DNA from: Jatrophihabitans sp.
GTDB lineage: Bacteria > Actinomycetota > Actinomycetes > Mycobacteriales > Jatrophihabitantaceae
NCBI GenBank assembly: GCA_036389035.1
Contig: DASVQQ010000025.1
Span: 1 to 64,000, forward strand
Direction: 5' to 3'
DNA length: 64,000 bases
Part shown: piece by piece, positions 8,134 to 16,374 of the stretch
Layout of the letters: every line of letters starts with the position of its first letter
Position numbering within the stretch: the stretch's first letter is position 1
Notes under the pieces: generated by a model
The model's input: only the letters and a program-made list of their open reading frames with translations
The model's database searches: none
What the model was told of the DNA's origin: nothing
Made by a program: the position numbers and the translations under genes

Positions 8134-9950
8134 CGGGAACCTCCATTGACGGGGAACTGGCCGCCGGGCGCGAGCACTGATGCCAGCGGCGTGGCCGAGA
8201 GCCGGAACGCCGCCTGCACCCCGTCGCCTTCAGGGACGTCCCACACGGGCAGGTCCTCCGGGCTCAGCAGCGATAGCCACCCCCGCAGCAGTTGCCCGGT
8301 CCTAGACGTGTACCGCGTCGCGAGCCGCTCTCGGGTGAACTCCTGCCCGGCGGCTCGGACCGCGGCCCGCTGCGCCGCGTCCTCACCGGCCGGGCGGATC
8401 CAGATGTCCGGTGTCAGCAGCAGATGCCAGTGCCCGGCGACCTGCGCCAGCGACAGCGTCACCGCTTCCGCCCACGGCACCGTCAGCCCCTCGACCTTCA
8501 ACGTGCCGGTCACCGGCCCGCCCGCCGCGGATGACAGGACAGACTGCGCTCGTGACGATCCGATCTCGCTCCGCGGTGTGGCGACGCGCACCTGGTGGCG
8601 GCGGTTGGTGCGCAGCACCGGCGTCAACCCACGCACGTGGCCGCACGCCAGCGCCGCAACCTCCACCAACAGCCCGTGGACCAGTGTGCTGTCGGACGCA
8701 TTCAGTGAGACCACCTGCTCTGTGGGGTTCCCTCCGAGCGGGCGCAGCGCCTGCTGAAGATCGAAGTCACGCCCAAAGCCGAGCCAGCGGCCGTCGACCT
8801 TCGCGGCGCTAGCCTTGGCGTGGGCGTGCCGTAGAGCGTCCCGGACCTGCTCGGCGGTCACTTTCGAGGGCACATCCAGCACCCGCGCTTGCCCGGGCGC
8901 GGCAAGCACCCGCGCGGCACATAGATGGACCTGCGGGTACCGGCCCTCTTGTGCCGGGGCGGGCATGGCTGCGGGTCGGCGCACCGGCGGCGGACTCAGC
9001 TGGGCCAGGTAGTCGGTGATGTTATCCGGCAAAACCACGGCACGGCGCACGTGCGTCATCAGGTCGCTGAAGTTGCCCGCGACAAGCTCCTGGACCGGTG
9101 ACACGCCAGCGGAACGGGCCGCCTCCAGCAGCTCGAGCACCTCCGGCGCCAGCTCGTCCTCGGGCCGACGCATCCACGTCAGCCCGTTCGGGTACGGCGT
9201 GTCGTGCTCAAGGACGTCGGTCAGCATGCGCATCACGGCCTGGTCTCTGCCGGAGTAGCCGACAACGATGAGCCCGAACCGCGACAGCTTCGAGCGGACC
9301 GCGCCACGAAGCACCTCGTCGCCGACGGCGAGCTCGTCGACGGTGTTCATAGGAGTGACCGTCCCGAGGTCGCCGTGAATCTTCATCAGCAGCGGCGACT
9401 TGTCCGTCGCGACCGCGTAGTCAGTGTTGGCCGAACTATGCGGTGCCAGCACCGTCAGCCGCGGCAGGCCCAGCACAGCACGCAGCCCGTCGTAGGCGTC
9501 CTCGATGAGCGGATCGAAGTTCGTTGTCACCACCAAGGGGGCGACGCCGGCGGCCATCATGGCCGCGAGCCCACGGTGGCCGAAGTGTGGCCGTCGCCCG
9601 TCCAGCTCACCTTCGAGCCAACGCGCGCGGATGTCCTGCTCGGGGAAGACCCGGTCGAACACAGCGCTGTACATGGCGACATCGCGCAGCGCAGGGAGCC
9701 CCTTGCGCCCGTCGTAGGCGGCGCGCACATTCTGGAGCCAGTTGGGTCGCGCTTCGACCTCAGCGACGGTGAGGTTGTTCTCTCGCGCGTACAGCTCAGT
9801 CAGGAGCCGGTCGATGAGCTGACCGGCGGTCGGGACGGCCGATTCAGCTGAAGCGCCCGCACCGAGAAGCCACGCGGTGCCTGTGGCCCGCATCCCGAGC
9901 GCGTGCGCCTGCGTGCGCAAATCTGGAGGTCGAGGAGGGGACGAGGACAT
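8130..9950 (-). CDS. SIR2-APAZ effector subunit of a short Argonaute system
   Basis: The 606-residue protein starts with a SIR2-like NADase domain: WLLGAGASAESAVPTAGQLI near residues 28-47, TTNFDPLIEDAY near 141 (catalytic-pocket Asn and Asp), KIHGDLG near 186 (catalytic His) and VVGYSGRD near 228. The second half (from about residue 340) fits an APAZ domain, the Argonaute-partner module that replaces the PAZ/N half of long Argonautes. It lies immediately upstream of the short Argonaute gene with a four-base overlap. SIR2-APAZ/Ago (SPARSA) systems deplete NAD+ on sensing invading DNA or its transcripts. All motifs expected for activity are present. Confidence 0.9.
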   Translation of the reverse strand: MSSSPPRPPDLRTQAHALGMRATGTAWLLGAGASAESAVPTAGQLIDRLLTELYARENNLTVAEVEARPNWLQNVRAAYDGRKGLPALRDVAMYSAVFDRVFPEQDIRARWLEGELDGRRPHFGHRGLAAMMAAGVAPLVVTTNFDPLIEDAYDGLRAVLGLPRLTVLAPHSSANTDYAVATDKSPLLMKIHGDLGTVTPMNTVDELAVGDEVLRGAVRSKLSRFGLIVVGYSGRDQAVMRMLTDVLEHDTPYPNGLTWMRRPEDELAPEVLELLEAARSAGVSPVQELVAGNFSDLMTHVRRAVVLPDNITDYLAQLSPPPVRRPAAMPAPAQEGRYPQVHLCAARVLAAPGQARVLDVPSKVTAEQVRDALRHAHAKASAAKVDGRWLGFGRDFDLQQALRPLGGNPTEQVVSLNASDSTLVHGLLVEVAALACGHVRGLTPVLRTNRRHQVRVATPRSEIGSSRAQSVLSSAAGGPVTGTLKVEGLTVPWAEAVTLSLAQVAGHWHLLLTPDIWIRPAGEDAAQRAAVRAAGQEFTRERLATRYTSRTGQLLRGWLSLLSPEDLPVWDVPEGDGVQAAFRLSATPLASVLAPGGQFPVNGGSR

Positions 9951-10131
9951 GACGGCCTGCTCTCTGGCCGCCTAAAGGAAGGGGAGTGGGTTGGTGCTCG
10001 GGTCGTACCGGGATCGACGGCCAGGATCACTGTAAGCCTGGTCACCGACAAAGCGCCGAACAACACATCCGGCGTGTCCGGACCGCCTCACGACAGCCCG
10101 GCCGGGTGGCAACACCGGAGCTCTTTGGAGC

Positions 10132-10359
10132 ATGACCGCGCATGACCGCCGCGATGTCCCTGGGGTCGCCGAAGTGCTCGATCCGATCAGAGCCGACACC
10201 ACCGCCGTCTCCACTGCCGTGACCTCAGTCCTAAATAACTCCGCATTCCGGCGAGTAACGGAACAGCTGAAGAATGCGGCTGCGGCCCAGCCGACCGCCG
10301 ACACGACCCCAGCATGGGTCGCGAACCTCACTGCCGAGCCGGACACACCACCTCACTGA
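10132..10359 (+). CDS. Small hypothetical protein upstream of the relaxase
   Basis: This 75-residue frame has a protein-like middle (VAEVLDPIRADTTAVSTAVT, then SVLNNSAFRRVTEQLKNAAA), probably helical, and a proline-rich end. A GGAG lies almost directly before the ATG, so the ribosome site is poor. No family is recognised. It sits about 120 bases before the relaxase gene on the same strand and could be an accessory transfer protein. It could also be a chance frame. Confidence 0.35.
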   Translation: MTAHDRRDVPGVAEVLDPIRADTTAVSTAVTSVLNNSAFRRVTEQLKNAAAAQPTADTTPAWVANLTAEPDTPPH

Positions 10360-10371
10360 ATCTTTCGATTC

Positions 10372-10436
10372 TCGAGCGAAGCTCGACATCGGATGGAACC
10401 ACAAGCGGTATAGCCCTGCTACCGACAATTGGTCGG
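10372..10436. other. Inverted repeats before the relaxase, candidate oriT
   Basis: TCGAGC at 10372-10377 pairs with 10381-10386 around GAA, and CCGAC at 10422-10426 pairs with GTCGG at 10432-10436. MobF relaxases usually nick next to short inverted repeats close to their own gene. The position suits an origin of transfer, but no nick site can be recognised from the sequence, so this is inference. Confidence 0.25.
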
Positions 10437-10479
10437 GTTGACAGGTTAGAGCACCGGGTCAGGCGACTGTCTGGTCGTG

Positions 10480-13400
10480 ATGTCGCTGCACAAGCTGTCG
10501 GCGGGTGATGGGTACACCTACCTGACTCGTCAGGTGGCAGCGGCTGACGCCACGCACCGGGGTTACGGCGACCTGGCGGGCTATTACAGCGAGAAGGGTG
10601 AGGCGCCCGGCGTCTGGTTGGGTACCGGCCTGTCCAGCCTGACTGATCTCCCCGTGGCCGGGTGTGTCACCGAGGCGCAGATGAGAGCGCTGTTCGGCCA
10701 GGGCCGGCATCCGAACGCCGGTGCAATCGAGGAAGCAGCCAGGGCTGCGGGCAAGGATCATTTCGAGATCGACGCGGCCAGCCGGCTGGGCAATCCGTAT
10801 CGGGTTTACGAGCAAGTGAACATGTTCCACCGGCGGACGGCGGGGGCGTTCCGCGACTACAACAGTAGGCAGGGACTGCACGCCGATACACCGGTCCCTG
10901 CTGAGGTCCGCGCTCAGATCCGCAGCGACATCGCGGCCAGGATGTTCACCGAAACCTACGGTCGTGACCCGGTCGATGCCCGCGAGCTGTCCGGTCACTT
11001 GGCTCGGATCTCGCGGCAGGCCACCACCGCGGTGGCCGGCTACGACCTGTCCTTCTCCCCGGTCAAGAGCGTCTCCACCCTCTGGGCGGTCGCACCGCGC
11101 GAGGTCGCGGAGATCATCGAGCAGGCCCATCACGACGCCGTCACAGACACGATCAGCTGGCTGGAGCGGAACGCGACCTACACCCGGCGTGGCAAGGGCG
11201 GCGTCGCCCAGGTCGAGGTGCACGGGCTGATCGCCGCCGCGTTCACCCATCGTGATTCCCGCGCTGGCGACCCGGGCTTGCACACCCACGTCGCGGTGTC
11301 GAACAAGGTGCAAGCCAAGGACGACGGCCAGTGGCTGGCGTTGGACGGGCGGCCGTTCTTCAAGAACAACGTGGCTGCCTCCGAGCGATACAACACCCGC
11401 CTGGAGGCGCTGTTAATCGTGCGGCTGGGGGTTCGCTTCGCCGACCGGCCCGGCGCCGATCCCGGCAAGCGACCCATCCGGGAAGTCGTCGGCGTGGACG
11501 GGGACTTGCCGGGGCATTGGTCCAAGCGCCGGGCGTCGATCGATGAGCGCCGGGCGGTCCTGTCTGCGCAGTTCCAGGCCGATCACGGGCGGCCGCCGAC
11601 GGCGAACGAGGCCATCGAGCTGGCCCAGCAAGCCAACCTGGAGACCCGGCAACGCAAACACGAACCCCGCGCACACGCCGAACAACGCGCGGCCTGGCGC
11701 ACGGAAGCTCTCGGAGTTCTCGGCGGCGAGGCCGGGCTGCGCGACTATGTCCACCGGGCCCTGCACCCTCCGGGCCGGCGCCCTTTGCCGCAGCAGGTCA
11801 CCACTCGATGGGTGGAGCAGACCGCACACCAGGTTCTGGCCACTGTGCAGTCCTCGCGAGCAGTCTGGCAGGACAATCACGTCCGAGCAGAGGCCGAACG
11901 GCGGGTACGCGCAGCCGGAATCAGGCTCGGCGACGTCGATCACGCCGTCGATAGGGTCGTCGCGAAGGCATTGTCACCGGCGCTGTCACTGTCCTTGGAC
12001 AGCGCAGAATCTGTCACCGAGCCAGCCGTGTTACGCCGCTCGGACGGCACATCGGTGTACGTGGTAGCTGGTTCAAAGCTCTACACGTCGCGGGAGATCG
12101 TCGCCGCGGAACAGGCCATCATCGTAGCCGCCGCCCGCAGGGACGGGCACAAGATCGGCGATGACACGATCGACCTGGCGCTGCTGGAATCGAGTGCCAA
12201 CGGTGTCGAGCTCAACCCAGGACAGGTGCGGCTCGTCCGGGAGCTGGCCACCTCCGGCGCCCGCGTTCAGCTCGCGCTGGCCCCTGCAGGCACCGGCAAG
12301 ACGACCGCGATGCGGGTGCTGTCCCGCGCGTGGACCGGCGACGGCGGCACGGTCGTCGGGCTGGCCCCGTCCGCCGCCGCGGCGGCCGTACTGCGGGAGG
12401 AGCTGCGCAGTCCTGGGGCGCCCAGCAGCACCGACACCCTCGCCAAGCTGATCCACTGCCTGCAGACCGGCATCACCGTTCCGCCCTGGGTTACCGCGAT
12501 CGGCCCGGACACCCTCGTCGTCATCGACGAGGCCGGGATGGCCGGGACCTCCGACCTTGCGAAAGCAATCGAGTACGTCCTTGACCGGGGCGGGTCAGTG
12601 CGCCTGATCGGCGATGACCAGCAACTGGCCGCGATCGGCGCCGGCGGCGTGCTGCGCGACATCGGCGAGGTCCACGGCGCGGTCACCCTGTCCCAGGTCA
12701 TGCGGTTCACCGACCCCGTCACCGGCGCCCCCAACCACGCCGAAGGGGCCGCGTCGCTCGCCCTGCGCGACGGAGACTCGGCCGCGATCGCCTACTACAC
12801 CGACAACAACCGCATCCACGTCGGCGACCTCAGCACCGCCACCGCCGACGCCTACACCGCCTGGTCCGCCGACCGCGCCGCAGGTCGCGACAGCATCATG
12901 CTCGCGCCCACCCGAGATCTCGTCGCCGAACTCAACGACCGAGCCCGCCGCGACCGCCTCGACACCCACCCCGGTCCGGTCGGACGGCAGGTCACCCTCG
13001 TCGACCAATCCCAGGCGTCAGCTGGGGACGCGATCATCACCCGCCAGAACAACCGCAAAATCCCGATCGGCGCGCACGACTGGGTCAAGAACGGCGACCG
13101 CTGGATCATCGAACAGGTTCGCCAGTCCGGCGCGCTGGACGTCATCCACCACGACACCGGCCGCCACATCACCCTCCCGGCCGGCTACGTCGCCGAGCAC
13201 GTCTCACTCGGCTACGCCTGCACCGTGCACGGCGCCCAGGGCATCACCGCCGAGACCTGCCACACCATCGCAACCGGGCGCGAGTCCCGCCAACTGCTCT
13301 ACGTCGCCATCACCCGCGGCCGGCACGCCAACCACCTCTACCTCAGCACCGCCGGCGACGGCGACGAGCACGCCGTCATCACCCGCGACGCTCTGCTGCC

Positions 13401-16005
13401 GCCCACCGCGGTCGACATCCTCACCCGGGTGCTCGCCCGCGACGACGCCCCAGTCTCGGCCGCGAGGCACGCCCGCAGCCTCGCCGACCCCGCCACCCGA
13501 CTGGCCGCCGCCGCGGACCGCTACTACGACTCGCTCCATACCGCTGCCGTCGACTATCTCAACCGCGAGCACGGGAACGCGGCGATGAGCCGCATCGACA
13601 ACGCCGCCGAGGCCGCGCTGCCCGGCCTGACCCGCCACGATGCCTACCCAACCCTGCGCGCACACCTCGCCCTGTGCGCCGTCGACGGGCAGAACCCAGC
13701 CGACCTATTGCGCCAGGCGCTCAGCTCGAACCGGGGCCTGTCCGACGCACACGACGTGGCCGCGGTGCTCGACTGGCGGCTGGACCCGACCGGGCGCCGG
13801 TCGGCCGTCCCCGGGCGCAACGGCCCTCCACTGTCCTGGCTGCCTGCCGTCCCCGAGGCTCTGGCAGCCGATAGCGAGTGGGGCAGCTATCTGCACGACC
13901 GCGGCGGCCTGGTGACCGCGGCAGCCGGCGACGTCGCCGCCCGGGCACGGACCTGGACGCCGACCAGCGCACCGGGCTGGGCGCTGCCGATCATCGACCG
14001 GAACCCCGCGCTCGCGGCGGACCTGGCGGTGTGGCGAGCAGCCCACGACGTGCCCGACGCCGATCGGCGGCCCACCGGCCCGCTCGCGCCAGCCGCCGCC
14101 GACGCTCGCGCCCAACGAGCGCTGGACCAGCGGGTCACCCGGCTGCTCGGCGACCCGCGAGCTGCGACCGCCCGCTGGAAGCCGCTCGCTGACCGCATCG
14201 CCGAGCGGATCGCCGCCGACCCGTACTGGCCCACGCTCGCCGACCGGCTCACCATCGCCGAGCGGGCCGGCATCGACATCACCAGCCTCACCCACGCCGT
14301 CGCGGGCAAGTCGCCGCTACCCGATGAGCAACCCGCCGCCGCCCTGTGGTGGCGTTTGTCGAGGCACCTGTCCCCCGCCGCCATCCCGCTGACTGAGCAA
14401 CCGGTGTCCGACACGCTGCGCCCGGGCTCGACGCCGGCCGCGCTGCCCGAGGCAGACGAGCACTTCGACGACGACTGGCTCACCAGCCTGACCGAGCCCG
14501 AGCCCGAGCTTGAAGCCGGGCCGCTCAGCCGCGAGAACCTGACCCCGGCCGGTGATGGTGCAGCTCAGCGGTATGTCACCGATCTTGAGGAAGACCCGAT
14601 AGCAGCTGCCCACGCCGCACTCGACGCGCAGGATGAGGCCGGCGACTTCGCCCGCGCCGACGAGGAGCACTTCTGGGCCACCGCCGCCGTTCCCCGCGCC
14701 CGCCTCGTCGAACTCAACAGCCTCGCCGAGGACTTCTTCACCGACCACTATCGCGACGCGTGGGCGCCGACGTATCTGTCCGAACGACTGGGCACCGACC
14801 TGGCCGGCGACGCACGGTTCAGCGTGGGCTACGCCCCCGGCCGGTGGACCGCGCTCACCGACCACCTGCGCAGACAAGGCGCCACCGACGAGGAGATCGT
14901 GGCCGCGGGCCTCGGCCGCGTCGCCTCCACCGGACGAGTGATCGACCAATTCCGTGACCGGCTGGTGTTCCCCATCAAGGACATCAGCGCCGACGGCGGT
15001 CCCGAGATCCTGGGCTGGATCGGTCGCCGCAACCCCGCACATGACGGTGACGACGGCCAATCCCGCAACGCGGGACCGAAGTACCTCAACACCGCCGAGA
15101 CCGACCTGTTCCGCAAAGGCAATGCCCTGTACGGCCTCACCGAAGCGACACCCGCGCTGGCCACTGGCGCCGCCGTGGTGCTCGTCGAAGGCCCCCTGGA
15201 CGCGATCGCAGTCACCCTCGCCGGCGACGGTGACTTCGTCGGCGTCGCCCCGCTCGGCACGGCGTTCACCGACACCCAAGCCGACAAGCTCCTACCACAC
15301 ATCGGATCGGGCAGACCGCACCCGGTTGTCGCCACCGACGCCGACGCTGCCGGCCAGCAAGCCGCCCACCGCGCCTTTTGGCAGCTCACCGCCCGCGGGG
15401 CCAGCCCCCAACACCTCGTCATCGCCAACGGCAAGGACCCGGCCGAGATGCTGCAAGCCACCGGGCCCGAAGCACTTCACACCGCGTTGTCCCGGGCCAC
15501 CGGCCTCGCCGGCGCGGTGATCACCGCCCGGCTCAGCGAGCACACCGACCGACTCAACACCGCCGAGGGGCGCATGGTTGCCACCCGCCGCGCAGCCGAG
15601 GTCATCGCAGCGCTCCCTGCCGGCTGGATCCAGCACATCGACCACCTCGTCGACGAGACCGGGATCTCAAAGCAGACGGCGATCTCGGAGGTCATCGACG
15701 CTGTCGAGGCGTGGACCGCTGACCCGCGAGGGCTGGCCAAGAGGCAACTCGCGGAGCGTCTACCGATCCTGCCTTCCCCTGAGCCAGGCTCGTGGGGTAC
15801 CTCAACATCGGCCCTAGCGGGCGACTTGCCTCAAAGTCAGCGGTGGGCGGCACCCGCAAACTCCGTTCAGGCCCGGGCCCGCCGCGATGCTGCTGACCGG
15901 GTGACCACAGTTCGCCGACGGACACCGCACTTCCCGTCTGCACCGGTCGAACCTGACCTCGCACCACCGGCGTCTCAGCACCCGCGTCGTGTTCCTCGCC
16001 GCTAA
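10480..16005 (+). CDS. MobF relaxase-helicase fused to a TOPRIM primase-like domain
   Basis: The 1841-residue protein begins MSLHKLSAGDGYTYLTRQVA, the start of actinobacterial TrwC/TraA-type relaxases. The metal-binding histidines are in GLHTHVAVSN near residue 266. A helicase follows with Walker A APAGTGKTT near 601, Walker B VVIDEAGM and a late motif VHGAQGITAETCHT. A C-terminal part resembles DnaG-type primases, with VVLVEGPLDAIAVTLA near 1566 and VVATDADAAGQQ near 1615, the Glu and DxD of a TOPRIM fold. It should nick oriT, stay bound to the 5' end, unwind the DNA and perhaps prime the new strand in the recipient. The start is ATG 10480; the GTG one codon earlier is also possible. No close ribosome site is seen. 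Confidence 0.92.
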   Translation: MSLHKLSAGDGYTYLTRQVAAADATHRGYGDLAGYYSEKGEAPGVWLGTGLSSLTDLPVAGCVTEAQMRALFGQGRHPNAGAIEEAARAAGKDHFEIDAASRLGNPYRVYEQVNMFHRRTAGAFRDYNSRQGLHADTPVPAEVRAQIRSDIAARMFTETYGRDPVDARELSGHLARISRQATTAVAGYDLSFSPVKSVSTLWAVAPREVAEIIEQAHHDAVTDTISWLERNATYTRRGKGGVAQVEVHGLIAAAFTHRDSRAGDPGLHTHVAVSNKVQAKDDGQWLALDGRPFFKNNVAASERYNTRLEALLIVRLGVRFADRPGADPGKRPIREVVGVDGDLPGHWSKRRASIDERRAVLSAQFQADHGRPPTANEAIELAQQANLETRQRKHEPRAHAEQRAAWRTEALGVLGGEAGLRDYVHRALHPPGRRPLPQQVTTRWVEQTAHQVLATVQSSRAVWQDNHVRAEAERRVRAAGIRLGDVDHAVDRVVAKALSPALSLSLDSAESVTEPAVLRRSDGTSVYVVAGSKLYTSREIVAAEQAIIVAAARRDGHKIGDDTIDLALLESSANGVELNPGQVRLVRELATSGARVQLALAPAGTGKTTAMRVLSRAWTGDGGTVVGLAPSAAAAAVLREELRSPGAPSSTDTLAKLIHCLQTGITVPPWVTAIGPDTLVVIDEAGMAGTSDLAKAIEYVLDRGGSVRLIGDDQQLAAIGAGGVLRDIGEVHGAVTLSQVMRFTDPVTGAPNHAEGAASLALRDGDSAAIAYYTDNNRIHVGDLSTATADAYTAWSADRAAGRDSIMLAPTRDLVAELNDRARRDRLDTHPGPVGRQVTLVDQSQASAGDAIITRQNNRKIPIGAHDWVKNGDRWIIEQVRQSGALDVIHHDTGRHITLPAGYVAEHVSLGYACTVHGAQGITAETCHTIATGRESRQLLYVAITRGRHANHLYLSTAGDGDEHAVITRDALLPPTAVDILTRVLARDDAPVSAARHARSLADPATRLAAAADRYYDSLHTAAVDYLNREHGNAAMSRIDNAAEAALPGLTRHDAYPTLRAHLALCAVDGQNPADLLRQALSSNRGLSDAHDVAAVLDWRLDPTGRRSAVPGRNGPPLSWLPAVPEALAADSEWGSYLHDRGGLVTAAAGDVAARARTWTPTSAPGWALPIIDRNPALAADLAVWRAAHDVPDADRRPTGPLAPAAADARAQRALDQRVTRLLGDPRAATARWKPLADRIAERIAADPYWPTLADRLTIAERAGIDITSLTHAVAGKSPLPDEQPAAALWWRLSRHLSPAAIPLTEQPVSDTLRPGSTPAALPEADEHFDDDWLTSLTEPEPELEAGPLSRENLTPAGDGAAQRYVTDLEEDPIAAAHAALDAQDEAGDFARADEEHFWATAAVPRARLVELNSLAEDFFTDHYRDAWAPTYLSERLGTDLAGDARFSVGYAPGRWTALTDHLRRQGATDEEIVAAGLGRVASTGRVIDQFRDRLVFPIKDISADGGPEILGWIGRRNPAHDGDDGQSRNAGPKYLNTAETDLFRKGNALYGLTEATPALATGAAVVLVEGPLDAIAVTLAGDGDFVGVAPLGTAFTDTQADKLLPHIGSGRPHPVVATDADAAGQQAAHRAFWQLTARGASPQHLVIANGKDPAEMLQATGPEALHTALSRATGLAGAVITARLSEHTDRLNTAEGRMVATRRAAEVIAALPAGWIQHIDHLVDETGISKQTAISEVIDAVEAWTADPRGLAKRQLAERLPILPSPEPGSWGTSTSALAGDLPQSQRWAAPANSVQARARRDAADRVTTVRRRTPHFPSAPVEPDLAPPASQHPRRVPRR

Positions 16006-16374
16006 TGCGCAATCATCGACACAGCCTCGCGAGTGCCCTGAAACCGGCAGCGAAACAACTTGGCGAAACGACGTGCGACCTGCTTCCCGTCGAACCACGA
16101 CACCCTCGTCGTCCCCATCAGCCGCCCATCGCCAGCATCGCAACGATCCCTCTTCCGCGGGCAAACGGCATCGCGCGCCAGGCGAGAATGAGGCGGCAAC
16201 GCCGAATATCGGGCTAGCACCACGTAGGCCTGTAACGCCGCGACCACTCCATGCCCCGATATCGGCTTGCTAGTACGGACACTGGTGGCCGTTACTGTCG
16301 GCAGAACTGAATGGGATGCGGCTCCATCCGAGCGCCTAAGCGGATCGCAATGATCCCGAGGAAATAATGGTCGA
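16006..16374. other. Intergenic stretch after the relaxase
   Basis: No gene is supported on either strand. The last few dozen bases must hold the promoter and ribosome site of the following helicase gene, but the nearest purine-rich site (GAGGAAAT) is further from its GTG than usual. I see no strong hairpin. Confidence 0.35.

Noticed and set aside
12614..13588. 324-residue frame inside the relaxase gene
   Set aside because: It is low-complexity Thr/Pro/Ser/Arg sequence in a shifted frame of the helicase domain, a typical high-GC shadow.
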